A DNA stretch of 64,000 nucleotides from CBDBES01 sp965204465 (lineage in GTDB: Bacteria; Spirochaetota; Leptospiria; Turneriellales; CBDBES01): contig CBDBES010000002.1 in assembly GCA_965204465.1 (NCBI GenBank), forward strand, positions 1,116,001 to 1,180,000, in the 5' to 3' direction. The translations under genes and the position numbers were made by a program. The notes beneath the pieces are model-generated. The model was not told the DNA's origin. It did not search any database and was given only the letters and a program-made list of their open reading frames with translations. Shown one piece after another: positions 1 through 8,243 of this stretch (position 1 is its first letter; the number at the start of each line of letters is the position of its first letter).

Positions 1-1111
1 ATAAAAGTTGAATGATACGATAGGGGTGGTAGTTCTTTTTTCTTAAATTCCATTTTTTGATGAAGTTATTTAGTTCATTCAGTTTTTTTGCTTTTAAATG
101 ACTTGTATCTATATAATCTATAATATTTTTAGGAATCGATTCTTTTTTAAAATAATCTGAAATGGAATTTCGATCTAAAAAATAGTAAATATTATATTTT
201 ATCACTCTGGCGCTCATTTTGATTTTTTTCTTTGTTTCTTTTTCAGAAAAATTGTATTTGAACTCAGTTTCACCATGATCTTTCCGTTTAGAATGCAGAT
301 CAGATGCTGTATAATTCAGATACTTATAGCGTTGGTAGATCCTAAAGGGCATTCCCTTAAAATAGATTTCAGACAATCTGCCTGAATTTCCTATGCTATC
401 TGTCCATACTGGATTTAGTGTTATATCCACAGATAATTGCAAGTTGATCGCAGAAGAGGCAATGTGATTTTTTCCTTCTAAGTAATCTACACTCTGTATT
501 CTATTAGGCTGAGAGACAACCAATTCTCCTTCAACAAAACTGATTCCAAGAGATTTTTCAGATACAGGGAAAAGTCTAGTGAAATCTCCTCTGTATGGAT
601 CAATTTTTAAAATATAGCCCCCTTTTTGAATAGCCCATAAGTTTCCTTTATGATAGGTAATCCCTCTTAAATTACCTTCCGGATATCTAAAATAGCCAAA
701 AAGATATCTCTGTTTCAAATCAAAACGATAGAATTTTTTCTCCTGATCATCAAATATATAAGCTAGATTCCCATTTATCGCAATAGAAACAGGCTTTTTT
801 AAAAAAGGGGCATTTATTTTGTCCACCACATGGGCGTTGATCGGATTGATCAACCAGATCCATTTTCCATAAACGGATACAATGTAATTTTCCCAGAAGG
901 CAATGTCTCTTAGCCCAGGCAAACGAATTCTCCTGGCTTTGATCCTCTGTTGGTTTTTCTTTATATATCCTTGAAGAGTTTTATTTCTTACATCGGCAAC
1001 CCATAGTACAGACCCGTCATAGGCGATCCCTAAAGGAACGTCCGTTTTATTGGATATTTTATATGAGTGTATAAGAGAGAAATTAAAAAAAAAACAGTGA
1101 TCCAAAACCAA
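1..1111 (-). CDS. Beta-propeller (NHL/YWTD-like) protein, partial, frameshifted at its start
   Basis: The minus strand is open from about 1111 to the left edge (about 370 codons; the 3' end is outside the window). The translation shows propeller-like units such as PLGIAYDGSVLWVAD and GITYHKGNLWAIQKGGYIL, followed by a beta-rich stretch and a helical HPYRIIQLL end that could precede a transglutaminase-like domain (inference). There is no ATG in this frame. Only TTG codons lie near 1105-1111, just after aspartate aminotransferase. A better start is the ATG at 1137, inside the end of the upstream gene: it encodes a membrane anchor or signal peptide (MYRISKIILWFWITVFF) but enters the wrong frame because the T tract at 1085-1094 has 10 T; 11 T would join both parts. 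The role is unknown; an exported or periplasmic location is likely if the signal is used. Confidence 0.55.
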   Translation of the reverse strand, partial: MVLDHCFFFNFSLIHSYKISNKTDVPLGIAYDGSVLWVADVRNKTLQGYIKKNQQRIKARRIRLPGLRDIAFWENYIVSVYGKWIWLINPINAHVVDKINAPFLKKPVSIAINGNLAYIFDDQEKKFYRFDLKQRYLFGYFRYPEGNLRGITYHKGNLWAIQKGGYILKIDPYRGDFTRLFPVSEKSLGISFVEGELVVSQPNRIQSVDYLEGKNHIASSAINLQLSVDITLNPVWTDSIGNSGRLSEIYFKGMPFRIYQRYKYLNYTASDLHSKRKDHGETEFKYNFSEKETKKKIKMSARVIKYNIYYFLDRNSISDYFKKESIPKNIIDYIDTSHLKAKKLNELNNFIKKWNLRKKNYHPYRIIQLL

Positions 1112-1115
1112 AGAA

Positions 1116-2345
1116 TTATTTTAGATATTCTGTACATTCTCTGATACGATCCATTCCTTTTTTGATCTGCTCCATAGAAGTTGCATAGCTTAAACGAAAG
1201 GCATCCTCATGCCCAAAGGCGATCCCAGGGACCACTGCCACTAAATATTTTTCCAGTAAAATACGCGCAAATGTCTTGCTTGAACTTTTTTCTTGAAAGC
1301 TATTTTGCCACTCTTTGAACTTATCAAAAAGAGCTAATTTCTCTATAGAAGGGAAAACATAAAATGCGCCTTTAGGAACAATCACTTCTACTCCGTGACA
1401 TTTAGATAACTCATTCAATACATAGTCTCTTCTTTCTACAAAAGATATTTTCATATCATCTATAAAATCCATATTCTCTGATAAAGCAGTTTCCCCTCCT
1501 TTTTGAGAAAAACTGGTTGGATTTGAAGTACTCTGTCCCTGAATTTTTTCCATTGATTTAATGATCTCTTTTTGTTTACAAGCCGCATAACCCAGCCTCC
1601 AGCCAGTCATGCAAAATGCTTTCGAAAGCCCATTAATGATCACGCAGCGATCCAGAATGGATGCAGAAACCATTCCCAGGTTATAAAATTCATATCCATC
1701 ATATATCAGTTTTTCATAGATATCATCCGTTACCACTAAGATATCCGGATATGCCTCTAATACTCTCGCAATCTCTTGTAATTCCTGTTTTGAATAAACT
1801 GCCCCTGTTGGATTAGAAGGAGAATTTAAAAGAAATATTTTAGTTTGTGGAGTGATCATATCTTTCAACTGTTCTGGTTTGATTTTATAATCATCTTTTA
1901 TAAAAGTTTGGATCACCTTAGGCACTCCTTCTGCCAATAAGATCATGTCATAATAACTTACCCAATAAGGAGCACTAAAAATAACTTCGTCCCCAGGATT
2001 GATTACAGACATGAATAAATTATATAGCATTTGTTTTCCGCCTGTTCCAGCCGTTACCTGATCTTCATTGAAATCTAATTGATTATCGCGTAAAAATTTC
2101 TGACAAATGGCTCTCTTAAAAGAAGGTACCCCCCCCACCTGTGTGTATTTCGTGAAGCCTTCATCCAGAGCCTTCTTTGCAGCCTCTTTAATATGATCTG
2201 GCGTATCAAAATCAGGTTCTCCGGCACCAAAACCAACCACATCTTTTCCTTCGGATCTTAGTTTTCCTGCTAATGCCGTTATCTCTAAAGTAGGAGAAGG
2301 CTTAATGGAGGATATCCTTTTGGATAAAAAATTATTTTTTAGCAT
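1116..2345 (-). CDS. aspC: Pyridoxal-phosphate aminotransferase, aspartate aminotransferase-like (class I)
   Basis: A 409-residue fold-type I aminotransferase that would transfer the amino group between aspartate (or another amino acid) and 2-oxoglutarate in the cytoplasm. Visible family motifs are GAGEPDFDTPDHIKEAA near the N-terminus, the NSPSNPTGAVYS loop, DDIYEKLIYDG carrying the PLP-contacting Asp/Tyr, and INGLSKAFCMTGWRLGY with the Schiff-base lysine. Length is slightly above the usual 390-400. It lies 12 nt downstream of the xerC-like gene, and its last 22 nt overlap the possible ATG of the next gene, so topA, xerC and aspC probably share a transcript. Substrate preference (aspartate, aromatic or other) cannot be read from sequence alone. 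Confidence 0.9.
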   Translation of the reverse strand: MLKNNFLSKRISSIKPSPTLEITALAGKLRSEGKDVVGFGAGEPDFDTPDHIKEAAKKALDEGFTKYTQVGGVPSFKRAICQKFLRDNQLDFNEDQVTAGTGGKQMLYNLFMSVINPGDEVIFSAPYWVSYYDMILLAEGVPKVIQTFIKDDYKIKPEQLKDMITPQTKIFLLNSPSNPTGAVYSKQELQEIARVLEAYPDILVVTDDIYEKLIYDGYEFYNLGMVSASILDRCVIINGLSKAFCMTGWRLGYAACKQKEIIKSMEKIQGQSTSNPTSFSQKGGETALSENMDFIDDMKISFVERRDYVLNELSKCHGVEVIVPKGAFYVFPSIEKLALFDKFKEWQNSFQEKSSSKTFARILLEKYLVAVVPGIAFGHEDAFRLSYATSMEQIKKGMDRIRECTEYLK

Positions 2346-2357
2346 ATTGCTCTTTAA

Positions 2358-3404
2358 TTATGTTATCTCTGCATCACTCTTATTCTTATGATCTATTTTT
2401 TTTCGCCTTTCGGAATAAGTTTTCTCTTTAGATATAAAGTCCAGACGATTTTTGTTTGCATGTGGATGGCTTTTATAAAAAATATCTTTTATCTTTTGAA
2501 TAGCAACATGAGTGTAATTCTGAGTAGTCGATATGCTGGAATGTCCCAGCATTTCTTGTATATGCCTTAATTCCGCTCCCTGGTTCAATAGATCGGTAGC
2601 AAATGCATGCCTGAAAGAATGAGGAGAATAATTTCCGAAAATACCCAATTTTTTAAGCCTTTCTTTCAAAATATACTGCGCTCCTCTTCTGGAGAGTCTT
2701 TCTCCTCTTCCATTAATGAATAAAGCCTCTTGTCTTTCAAGACTTTTTCTTTGATCATTTTTCTGTTTGTGTGATCTTAAATGCAAATAGTTCTGTAGAG
2801 ACTTTTTAGCATAAGAACCAATGAATACAATGCGTTCTTTGCCTCCCTTTCCCAGTACCTTAAAAGAATCTAAAATTTCAGTAGATTCTACATTACTGTA
2901 ACTTTCTATGACATCCTGTATATTCAGAGATAATATCTCTGAGATGCGTAAACCAGCCGAATACATTAATTCCCAGAGAGCCTTATCCCTTAATTGTAAA
3001 TGGATGGATTGTTTCGTATCTGATTCTAATATCGTTCCTATTTCGAAAGACTTTATCGGATGAGGCAGTCCTCTACGGTGTTTAGGAGATCTCAAATTAC
3101 GGAGCATGTTCTTATCCACTAAAGATTCTTTTTCGCAATATCTATAAAAAGATTTGAGGGAAGACAACACTCTTGATTGGCTCCTCTTTGAAATATTCTT
3201 TTTTTGAGAGAGTTCAAAGAGAAAAGAATATACATCTTGACTCTGTGCCTCCCTCCAGTTTATATTATGATTCTCTACATACTTAGACCAATAACGCAGG
3301 TCAGAGCCATAAGCTTCACAGGTATTCTTAGAGTATCCTTTATCTAATTCCAAATAGATAAAAAATAGATCCAAACAGTCGTATATACATTTAAGATGCT
3401 TCAT
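2358..3404 (-). CDS. xerC: Tyrosine recombinase XerC/XerD
   Basis: A site-specific tyrosine recombinase of 348 residues, the family that resolves chromosome dimers at dif. The N-terminal SAM-like DNA-binding domain (YLELDKGYSKNTCEAYGSDL) is followed by the catalytic domain. The catalytic set is complete: Arg in SAGLRISE, Lys in GKGGKERIV, His and Arg in HSFRHAFAT, His in LGHSSISTTQ, and the nucleophile Tyr in NYTH. A basic C-terminal tail of about 35 residues makes it longer than typical XerC/D (about 300). It overlaps the end of topA by 14 nt, the common topA-xer arrangement, which supports a housekeeping Xer rather than a phage integrase. XerC versus XerD is not resolved. Confidence 0.88.
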   Translation of the reverse strand: MKHLKCIYDCLDLFFIYLELDKGYSKNTCEAYGSDLRYWSKYVENHNINWREAQSQDVYSFLFELSQKKNISKRSQSRVLSSLKSFYRYCEKESLVDKNMLRNLRSPKHRRGLPHPIKSFEIGTILESDTKQSIHLQLRDKALWELMYSAGLRISEILSLNIQDVIESYSNVESTEILDSFKVLGKGGKERIVFIGSYAKKSLQNYLHLRSHKQKNDQRKSLERQEALFINGRGERLSRRGAQYILKERLKKLGIFGNYSPHSFRHAFATDLLNQGAELRHIQEMLGHSSISTTQNYTHVAIQKIKDIFYKSHPHANKNRLDFISKEKTYSERRKKIDHKNKSDAEIT

Positions 3405-5511
3405 TTTCTTCTTTAGTGATCTCTTTTACTAAGAAGCCGCATTCTTTATTCTGGCAAGTTAGAGTTATGCCTTCCTTACGTATTTTTTCCCCCATGATGG
3501 AACCACATTTAGAACAGGTTTTAGAGGAAGGTTTATCCAGCATTACAAAATCGCATCCAGTAATTGAATATTTTTCGCATCCATAAAATTTTCGATTCTT
3601 TTTGCTTTTCTTACCGACTACATTAGACCCGCATAGAGGGCATTTTCCAAAGGGGATGCTCTCTGCATGTCTGCAACCATTCTTGAATTGATCGCAACCT
3701 ATGAAATAACCATTTTTACCGAGTTTTTTATAGAGCGATCCATTTTCACAACTAGGACACTTCTTGTTCAAAGGAATGTATACTAGATCTCTTCTGCTTT
3801 CCATATTGATACTAGCCTTATCTACCTCTGACTTAAAGGGGACAAAAAAGTTATGTAGCATTTCTCTCCAATCATCATTTCCATCCGCTATCTGATCTAA
3901 TTTCTCTTCCATTCCGGACGTGAAATTGATATCAACGATGTCTGAAAAATGTTTAACTAACATCTCATTTACAACCCTTCCAAGCGTGGTGGGATTGATC
4001 TGCCTGCCTTTTCTTTCTATATATGCTCTTTTATCTAAAATAATGATCGTAGGGGCATAAGTAGCTGGCCTGCCAATTCCAGACTCTTCCATGATCTTGA
4101 TCAGAGAGGCTTCTGTATAGCGAGGAGGAGGTTGTGTGAATTTTTGATGCTTATTCAACTCATTTAAGAGTACCTCTTCATTTTCTTTAAAATCAGGCGC
4201 CTTTTCTTTGGCAGAAACCTGAGAACGCCATATGGCTCTAAAACCATCAAATTTTTGCTCACTCACAGAATGCCTGAATAAAAAATGGAGATCCTTCTGT
4301 TCCTTGTTAGAAGAAATTTCTGTAGTGGTTAAACTATCCACCGCAGGATTCATTTGAGAAGAAATAAACTTCTCCCATATCAATTTGTACAATTTGAATT
4401 GATCAGTGTTCAGATATTGTTTGATATTCTTGGGATGCTTGAATACATCCGTGGGCCGAATAGCTTCATGAGCATCCTGCGCCTGTTTAGACGTATGATA
4501 TATATTAGCGCTACCAGGAAGATAGGTAGGGGGAAAATTTTCCTGTATATACTTGCGGCACATATTTATACCTGTCTCAGATACTCTCGTAGAATCAGTT
4601 CGCATATAGGTAATGAGTCCAGTGGTTTCCGAAGAACCAATATCCACTCCTTCATATAAGGATTGGGCGACTGACATCGTTTTCCTAGACCTAAAACCGA
4701 GTCTGGTAGAGGCTTCTTGTTGCAATTTACTGGTTATATAAGGAGCAAGAGGCTTTATTCTTTTATCAGATTCTTTTCTTAGGGAAACAAAAAAATCAGA
4801 TTTGCGGATAGATTGTTCTATTTCTTCTACCTGCTTCTTACTGGAGATATTTACTTTTTGGTGATTCATCCTGACCAATTGAAACAAAGACTTTGGTTTT
4901 GACTTCTTTTTTTTGCTTGCCCAAGTAGCTTCTATTTCCCAATATTCCTTTGATTTGAATTTTTCTATTTGATTTTCTCTTTCACAAATGATCTTAAGAG
5001 CAGCCGATTGAACTCTTCCAGCTGAGAATCTTCTTGAGCCAAATTTTTCTTGTAATACAGGGGATATACTATAGCCTACAAGGCGATCCAGTAATCTTCT
5101 TGCCTGCTGTGAATTAACCTGCTTCATATCTATATCGCGTGGATTAGAAACCGCATTCAATACAGCCTCTTTTGTGATCTCATGAAAAACGATCCTTTTT
5201 ATATTTTGATTTGTTTTAGACAAAGCCCTCGTTAAATGCCAGCTAATGGCCTCCCCTTCTCTATCAGGGTCTGTGGCCAGTAAGACTTCTTTAGCCGATT
5301 TAGCTGCTCTTTTGAGAATGGTCAATATCTTTCCTTTGCCTCTAATGGTTACGTAACTTGGTTCAAAATTATTTTCAATGTTGATCCCCATTTTACTCTT
5401 CGGCAGATCAATTAAATGTCCTTTAGAAGATTCAAATCGATAGCCACTCCTCAAAAAACGAGATATACTACGTATTTTAGTAGGAGACTCTACAATGATC
5501 AATTTATGCAT
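3391..5511 (-). CDS. topA: DNA topoisomerase I (type IA)
   Basis: Relaxes negative supercoils through a 5'-phosphotyrosine intermediate. The start chosen at 5511 gives MHKLIIVESPTKI, the standard TOPRIM opening; an upstream ATG at 5544 would add 11 unconserved residues. Visible features are the TOPRIM acidic residues in LLATDPDREGEAI, the active tyrosine in GLITYMRTDSTR, and GIGRPATYAPTI. Three C-terminal zinc-ribbon units follow (starting CPSCENG, CPLCGSN and CSKCGSI), each with four cysteines. About 706 residues, normal for the family. The 3' end overlaps the xer gene by 14 nt. Essential housekeeping function; confidence is high. Confidence 0.95.
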   Translation of the reverse strand: MHKLIIVESPTKIRSISRFLRSGYRFESSKGHLIDLPKSKMGINIENNFEPSYVTIRGKGKILTILKRAAKSAKEVLLATDPDREGEAISWHLTRALSKTNQNIKRIVFHEITKEAVLNAVSNPRDIDMKQVNSQQARRLLDRLVGYSISPVLQEKFGSRRFSAGRVQSAALKIICERENQIEKFKSKEYWEIEATWASKKKKSKPKSLFQLVRMNHQKVNISSKKQVEEIEQSIRKSDFFVSLRKESDKRIKPLAPYITSKLQQEASTRLGFRSRKTMSVAQSLYEGVDIGSSETTGLITYMRTDSTRVSETGINMCRKYIQENFPPTYLPGSANIYHTSKQAQDAHEAIRPTDVFKHPKNIKQYLNTDQFKLYKLIWEKFISSQMNPAVDSLTTTEISSNKEQKDLHFLFRHSVSEQKFDGFRAIWRSQVSAKEKAPDFKENEEVLLNELNKHQKFTQPPPRYTEASLIKIMEESGIGRPATYAPTIIILDKRAYIERKGRQINPTTLGRVVNEMLVKHFSDIVDINFTSGMEEKLDQIADGNDDWREMLHNFFVPFKSEVDKASINMESRRDLVYIPLNKKCPSCENGSLYKKLGKNGYFIGCDQFKNGCRHAESIPFGKCPLCGSNVVGKKSKKNRKFYGCEKYSITGCDFVMLDKPSSKTCSKCGSIMGEKIRKEGITLTCQNKECGFLVKEITKEENEAS

Positions 5512-5585
5512 GTTTTTACGATTCTTAGAATCTTTGCCTGGCATATATCGTTGTATGAATTCAATTTATTCGCTCAAAGCCTGAA

Positions 5586-6710
5586 TTAATGATCAAAGCT
5601 AAAATCAACAAATTGAAATCTTTTCTCCCTTTTTTGGTTTTTTAATTTCCATATTAATCTCCTGGATTTTACAGGAAGATTTACTTTTTTTATAGAATCA
5701 ATGATATCTTTATCTATCAATATCTCTGAATTTTTTGATTTAGCAGCAAGCAACTGTGAGACACGAAGAGCCTCATATCCAAAATGATCGGAAGTTTTTA
5801 GGGAACACCCATGAATATTTAAAAACATACTCTCTATACCCGTAATCTGAGCACTAAAAATTTGACAAAGCCATTTTCGAAATACACTGTCAAGTAAATA
5901 GCCTCTTATGTAGTTCTCCCCTATTTCCAGATAAAGAAATTTATTCTTAAAAAAATGAATGTATTCTAAAAATTCCATAGAAAATGCCGGAAAATACCTC
6001 AATAATACTAACGAAACAACATCTAATTGACCATTTATTTTCAAAAACTTCCTGACCAGAAAGTATATGATCCATAAACTAAATATAATCAATAGATAAT
6101 ATAAAATAAATTTATATCTAAATTCACGTTCACTCAGAGTTGGTAAAATAGTGGGAACAAAAGTAGATGTAAAGGAATTGTTCTGATCGGAGTCTTTCAT
6201 AAATTTCCAATTAACATAACTACCTTTTTGGTTGAAGTGACAGATCAAGCATGGTTCATCTATTTTCTCGTTATATAAAAAATACTTCTTCTGTTTATCT
6301 GTATAATATTTTTTCTCTAGTTTTACCTGAGAAGATGGCATGAACTTAATGTCCATTTTTAAACATTTTTTTTTCAGTATAGGTTGTTTCTTTTCTTGTT
6401 CATCAGAAGATAGTAAAGTTTTACAGTCCAAAGCCATTTTCCATATATAATTGTCCAGACCAGCTAATTTTAGATTTTTCATAAAATTCAGCTGTGAATT
6501 TAAAACAACCTCAAAATACTGATTACTCTTATATCCCCTATAAAAATTCAGGTAAAAGAAAAATATACAGCCTAAGGCTATTTGAAAAAGGAAGAGTACC
6601 AGGATAATCCCATAAGACCATTTAAAAGGATGGGCATAATAGCGCCTATATATTTTTAATTTTTTATCCACTAATATTGAATCATTTGAGAAAATTTTTC
6701 TTTTTCTCAA
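5586..6710 (-). CDS. Membrane protein with degenerate nucleotide-cyclase-like C-terminus
   Basis: A 374-residue protein with an N-terminal transmembrane helix (about residues 33-55, WSYGIILVLFLFQIALGCIF), an extracytoplasmic stretch containing an ICHFNQ segment, a second helix near residue 205 (LYYLLIIFSLWIIYFLV), and a cytoplasmic end. The last 110 residues resemble the tail of class III nucleotide cyclases (GYEALRVSQLLAAKSKNSEILID, compare the usual RVSQLLEAA..GEILIS pattern), but the metal-binding aspartates are not evident. It may therefore be a non-catalytic sensor. It sits 75 nt upstream of topA on the same strand. Function unknown; the cyclase relation is inferred from a short stretch. 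Confidence 0.6.
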   Translation of the reverse strand: MRKRKIFSNDSILVDKKLKIYRRYYAHPFKWSYGIILVLFLFQIALGCIFFFYLNFYRGYKSNQYFEVVLNSQLNFMKNLKLAGLDNYIWKMALDCKTLLSSDEQEKKQPILKKKCLKMDIKFMPSSQVKLEKKYYTDKQKKYFLYNEKIDEPCLICHFNQKGSYVNWKFMKDSDQNNSFTSTFVPTILPTLSEREFRYKFILYYLLIIFSLWIIYFLVRKFLKINGQLDVVSLVLLRYFPAFSMEFLEYIHFFKNKFLYLEIGENYIRGYLLDSVFRKWLCQIFSAQITGIESMFLNIHGCSLKTSDHFGYEALRVSQLLAAKSKNSEILIDKDIIDSIKKVNLPVKSRRLIWKLKNQKREKRFQFVDFSFDH

Positions 6711-6810
6711 TATTTCGTATTATTTTTTTAGAAAGTAAAGCAATATCTAACAATGTTTGGTCTACTCTATAGTAGAATAGGATGACGAGAAAAAGAAGTG
6801 ATATGTATCT

Positions 6811-6916
6811 GGTTTTTTAAAGAGAGAGTTTGAAGCAAAACTCGATAGATTGAAGCTTTTTGGAGGCTCAGGATTATCATTAGATGTAATACCTCAAACC
6901 CTCTCTTTAAGAAGCC
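6811..6916. repeat. 106-bp element bounded by a 23-bp imperfect inverted repeat
   Basis: The gap between two divergent genes (6711-7071) holds one clear structure. Bases 6811-6833 (ggttttttaaagagagag...) are the reverse complement of 6894-6916 at 20 of 23 positions. Two of the three differences become G-U pairs in a plus-strand RNA. The arms enclose 60 nt with no open reading frame. It may be a small MITE, or a structured RNA or leader ahead of the 7072 operon. The rest of the gap is AT-rich; a weak promoter-like TTGGCA / TATATA pair lies near 7024-7050. Confidence 0.5.
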
Positions 6917-7071
6917 AAAATAAACTGTTTTAGATCGTTATAAAAAATGTATTTTCTTATTATATACTACTTTTAAAACTTAGTCAAGGATTTTTTTGTC
7001 TCCTAAAAAAAATTGAAAAATACTTGGCAGTATGTCCATTATTGTATATAGCTACTGCAAACTTTTAAAAA

Positions 7072-8235
7072 ATGGACAAACTTGTTGAAATCATTGCCCA
7101 AAAAACTTCCGGAAAATCTCTCAAATCTTTTCGATATTCTTTTGAACCATTAGAAAAACCAAACATTCATTATCCAGAAGAAAATGAGGTGCCATTCTCT
7201 GTAAAAGAAAGAGGTGAAACCGATAGTAGTATTCAGACTTCAAGAAATCTTATGGAACGGTCTAAGCAAATAAGGGGTCGTGAGCCTCTCCTAAAATACT
7301 TTATGGATGGTTCTCGTCGAACCTATAAAATAGATGACATTTCATATAAAAGTAAAAAAAAGATATATCCTATTTTGGCTGGTCAGATTGGTACAGCTTG
7401 CTGTGAAAGAACAAGTGAACGTACTCTTAAAAAATATGAACTTAAGCGGGATTTATTTGTTGCTTTACCAAAATCTGCTGATAAAGATGCTGATGGTGAA
7501 ACTTTTTTTAATTCGCTCACTAAGGAACTCAATAGAGAGATTAACTCTTTCACTTATAGTCTTACTATTTCAAAAACGATTGCCTATCATGACCAGCTGG
7601 GGAAAGGTGAAAAATATGAACACCGTGCAATTGCCAGAATTCATGATGAAATGATAGAATCCGAAAAAGAAATTGTGCGTTGTATTGTTGAAAAAAACTT
7701 ATTGAATCCTCATGCCTATCTATTAAAAGATGGTTCGCTTTAATATTCAAAAAAAGGAATCCATAATAAAGAATATGAATGGAGTAGAATCAAAAATAAT
7801 TATAGATATGTTATCGGTGTTTCCAAGTCTTTTAATCCTGAAATAGCCAAAGATGCAAAAGGTAAAAGTAATTCATTACAAATCGCAAATTTGCCACTAT
7901 ATCACAGAACACCAGCTTACATGTATGAAACAGAAGTTGCAGGTAATATAAAATTTTGTGTTTGGTATTTGAGAATCCGTGACTTTTCCAAAACTAAAGG
8001 CCCTTTTGATGGAATTATTAAAGTAGAAAAAGTTTTGATAACAGAGCTAGAAGAGGAATATGGTTTGGAATCAGATGAAATTGACTTGATCAGTTCAAAT
8101 CTCATTAACGAGAGAAATCCCACATCCTATGGGAGGGATGATCGGTGGGCAAACCATTTATATCCCATATTTTTAACGGAAAAACTTATCAAGGCTAATT
8201 TTCTTAGTGATCAATTTATTCTAAACGCTTTCTGA
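7072..8235 (+). pseudogene. nurA: NurA-domain nuclease, interrupted by an in-frame TAA
   Basis: NurA nucleases act with HerA translocases in DNA end resection in archaea, and in some bacterial defence modules. The reading frame is continuous from 7072 to 8235 except for one TAA at 7741-7743. The first part (223 residues) has the N-terminal acidic motif MDGSRR (Asp79) and ends exactly at the second acidic motif LLKDGSL. The second part continues with a RYVIGVSKSF segment (the VxGVxK motif) and the C-terminal DRWANHLYPIFLTEKL block. Without the stop the product is 387 residues, a normal NurA size. A CAA to TAA change would explain it (inference). The gene directly precedes herA by 8 nt. Truncation should inactivate the nuclease unless the stop is read through. 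Confidence 0.8.
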
Positions 8236-8243
8236 ATCAAATC

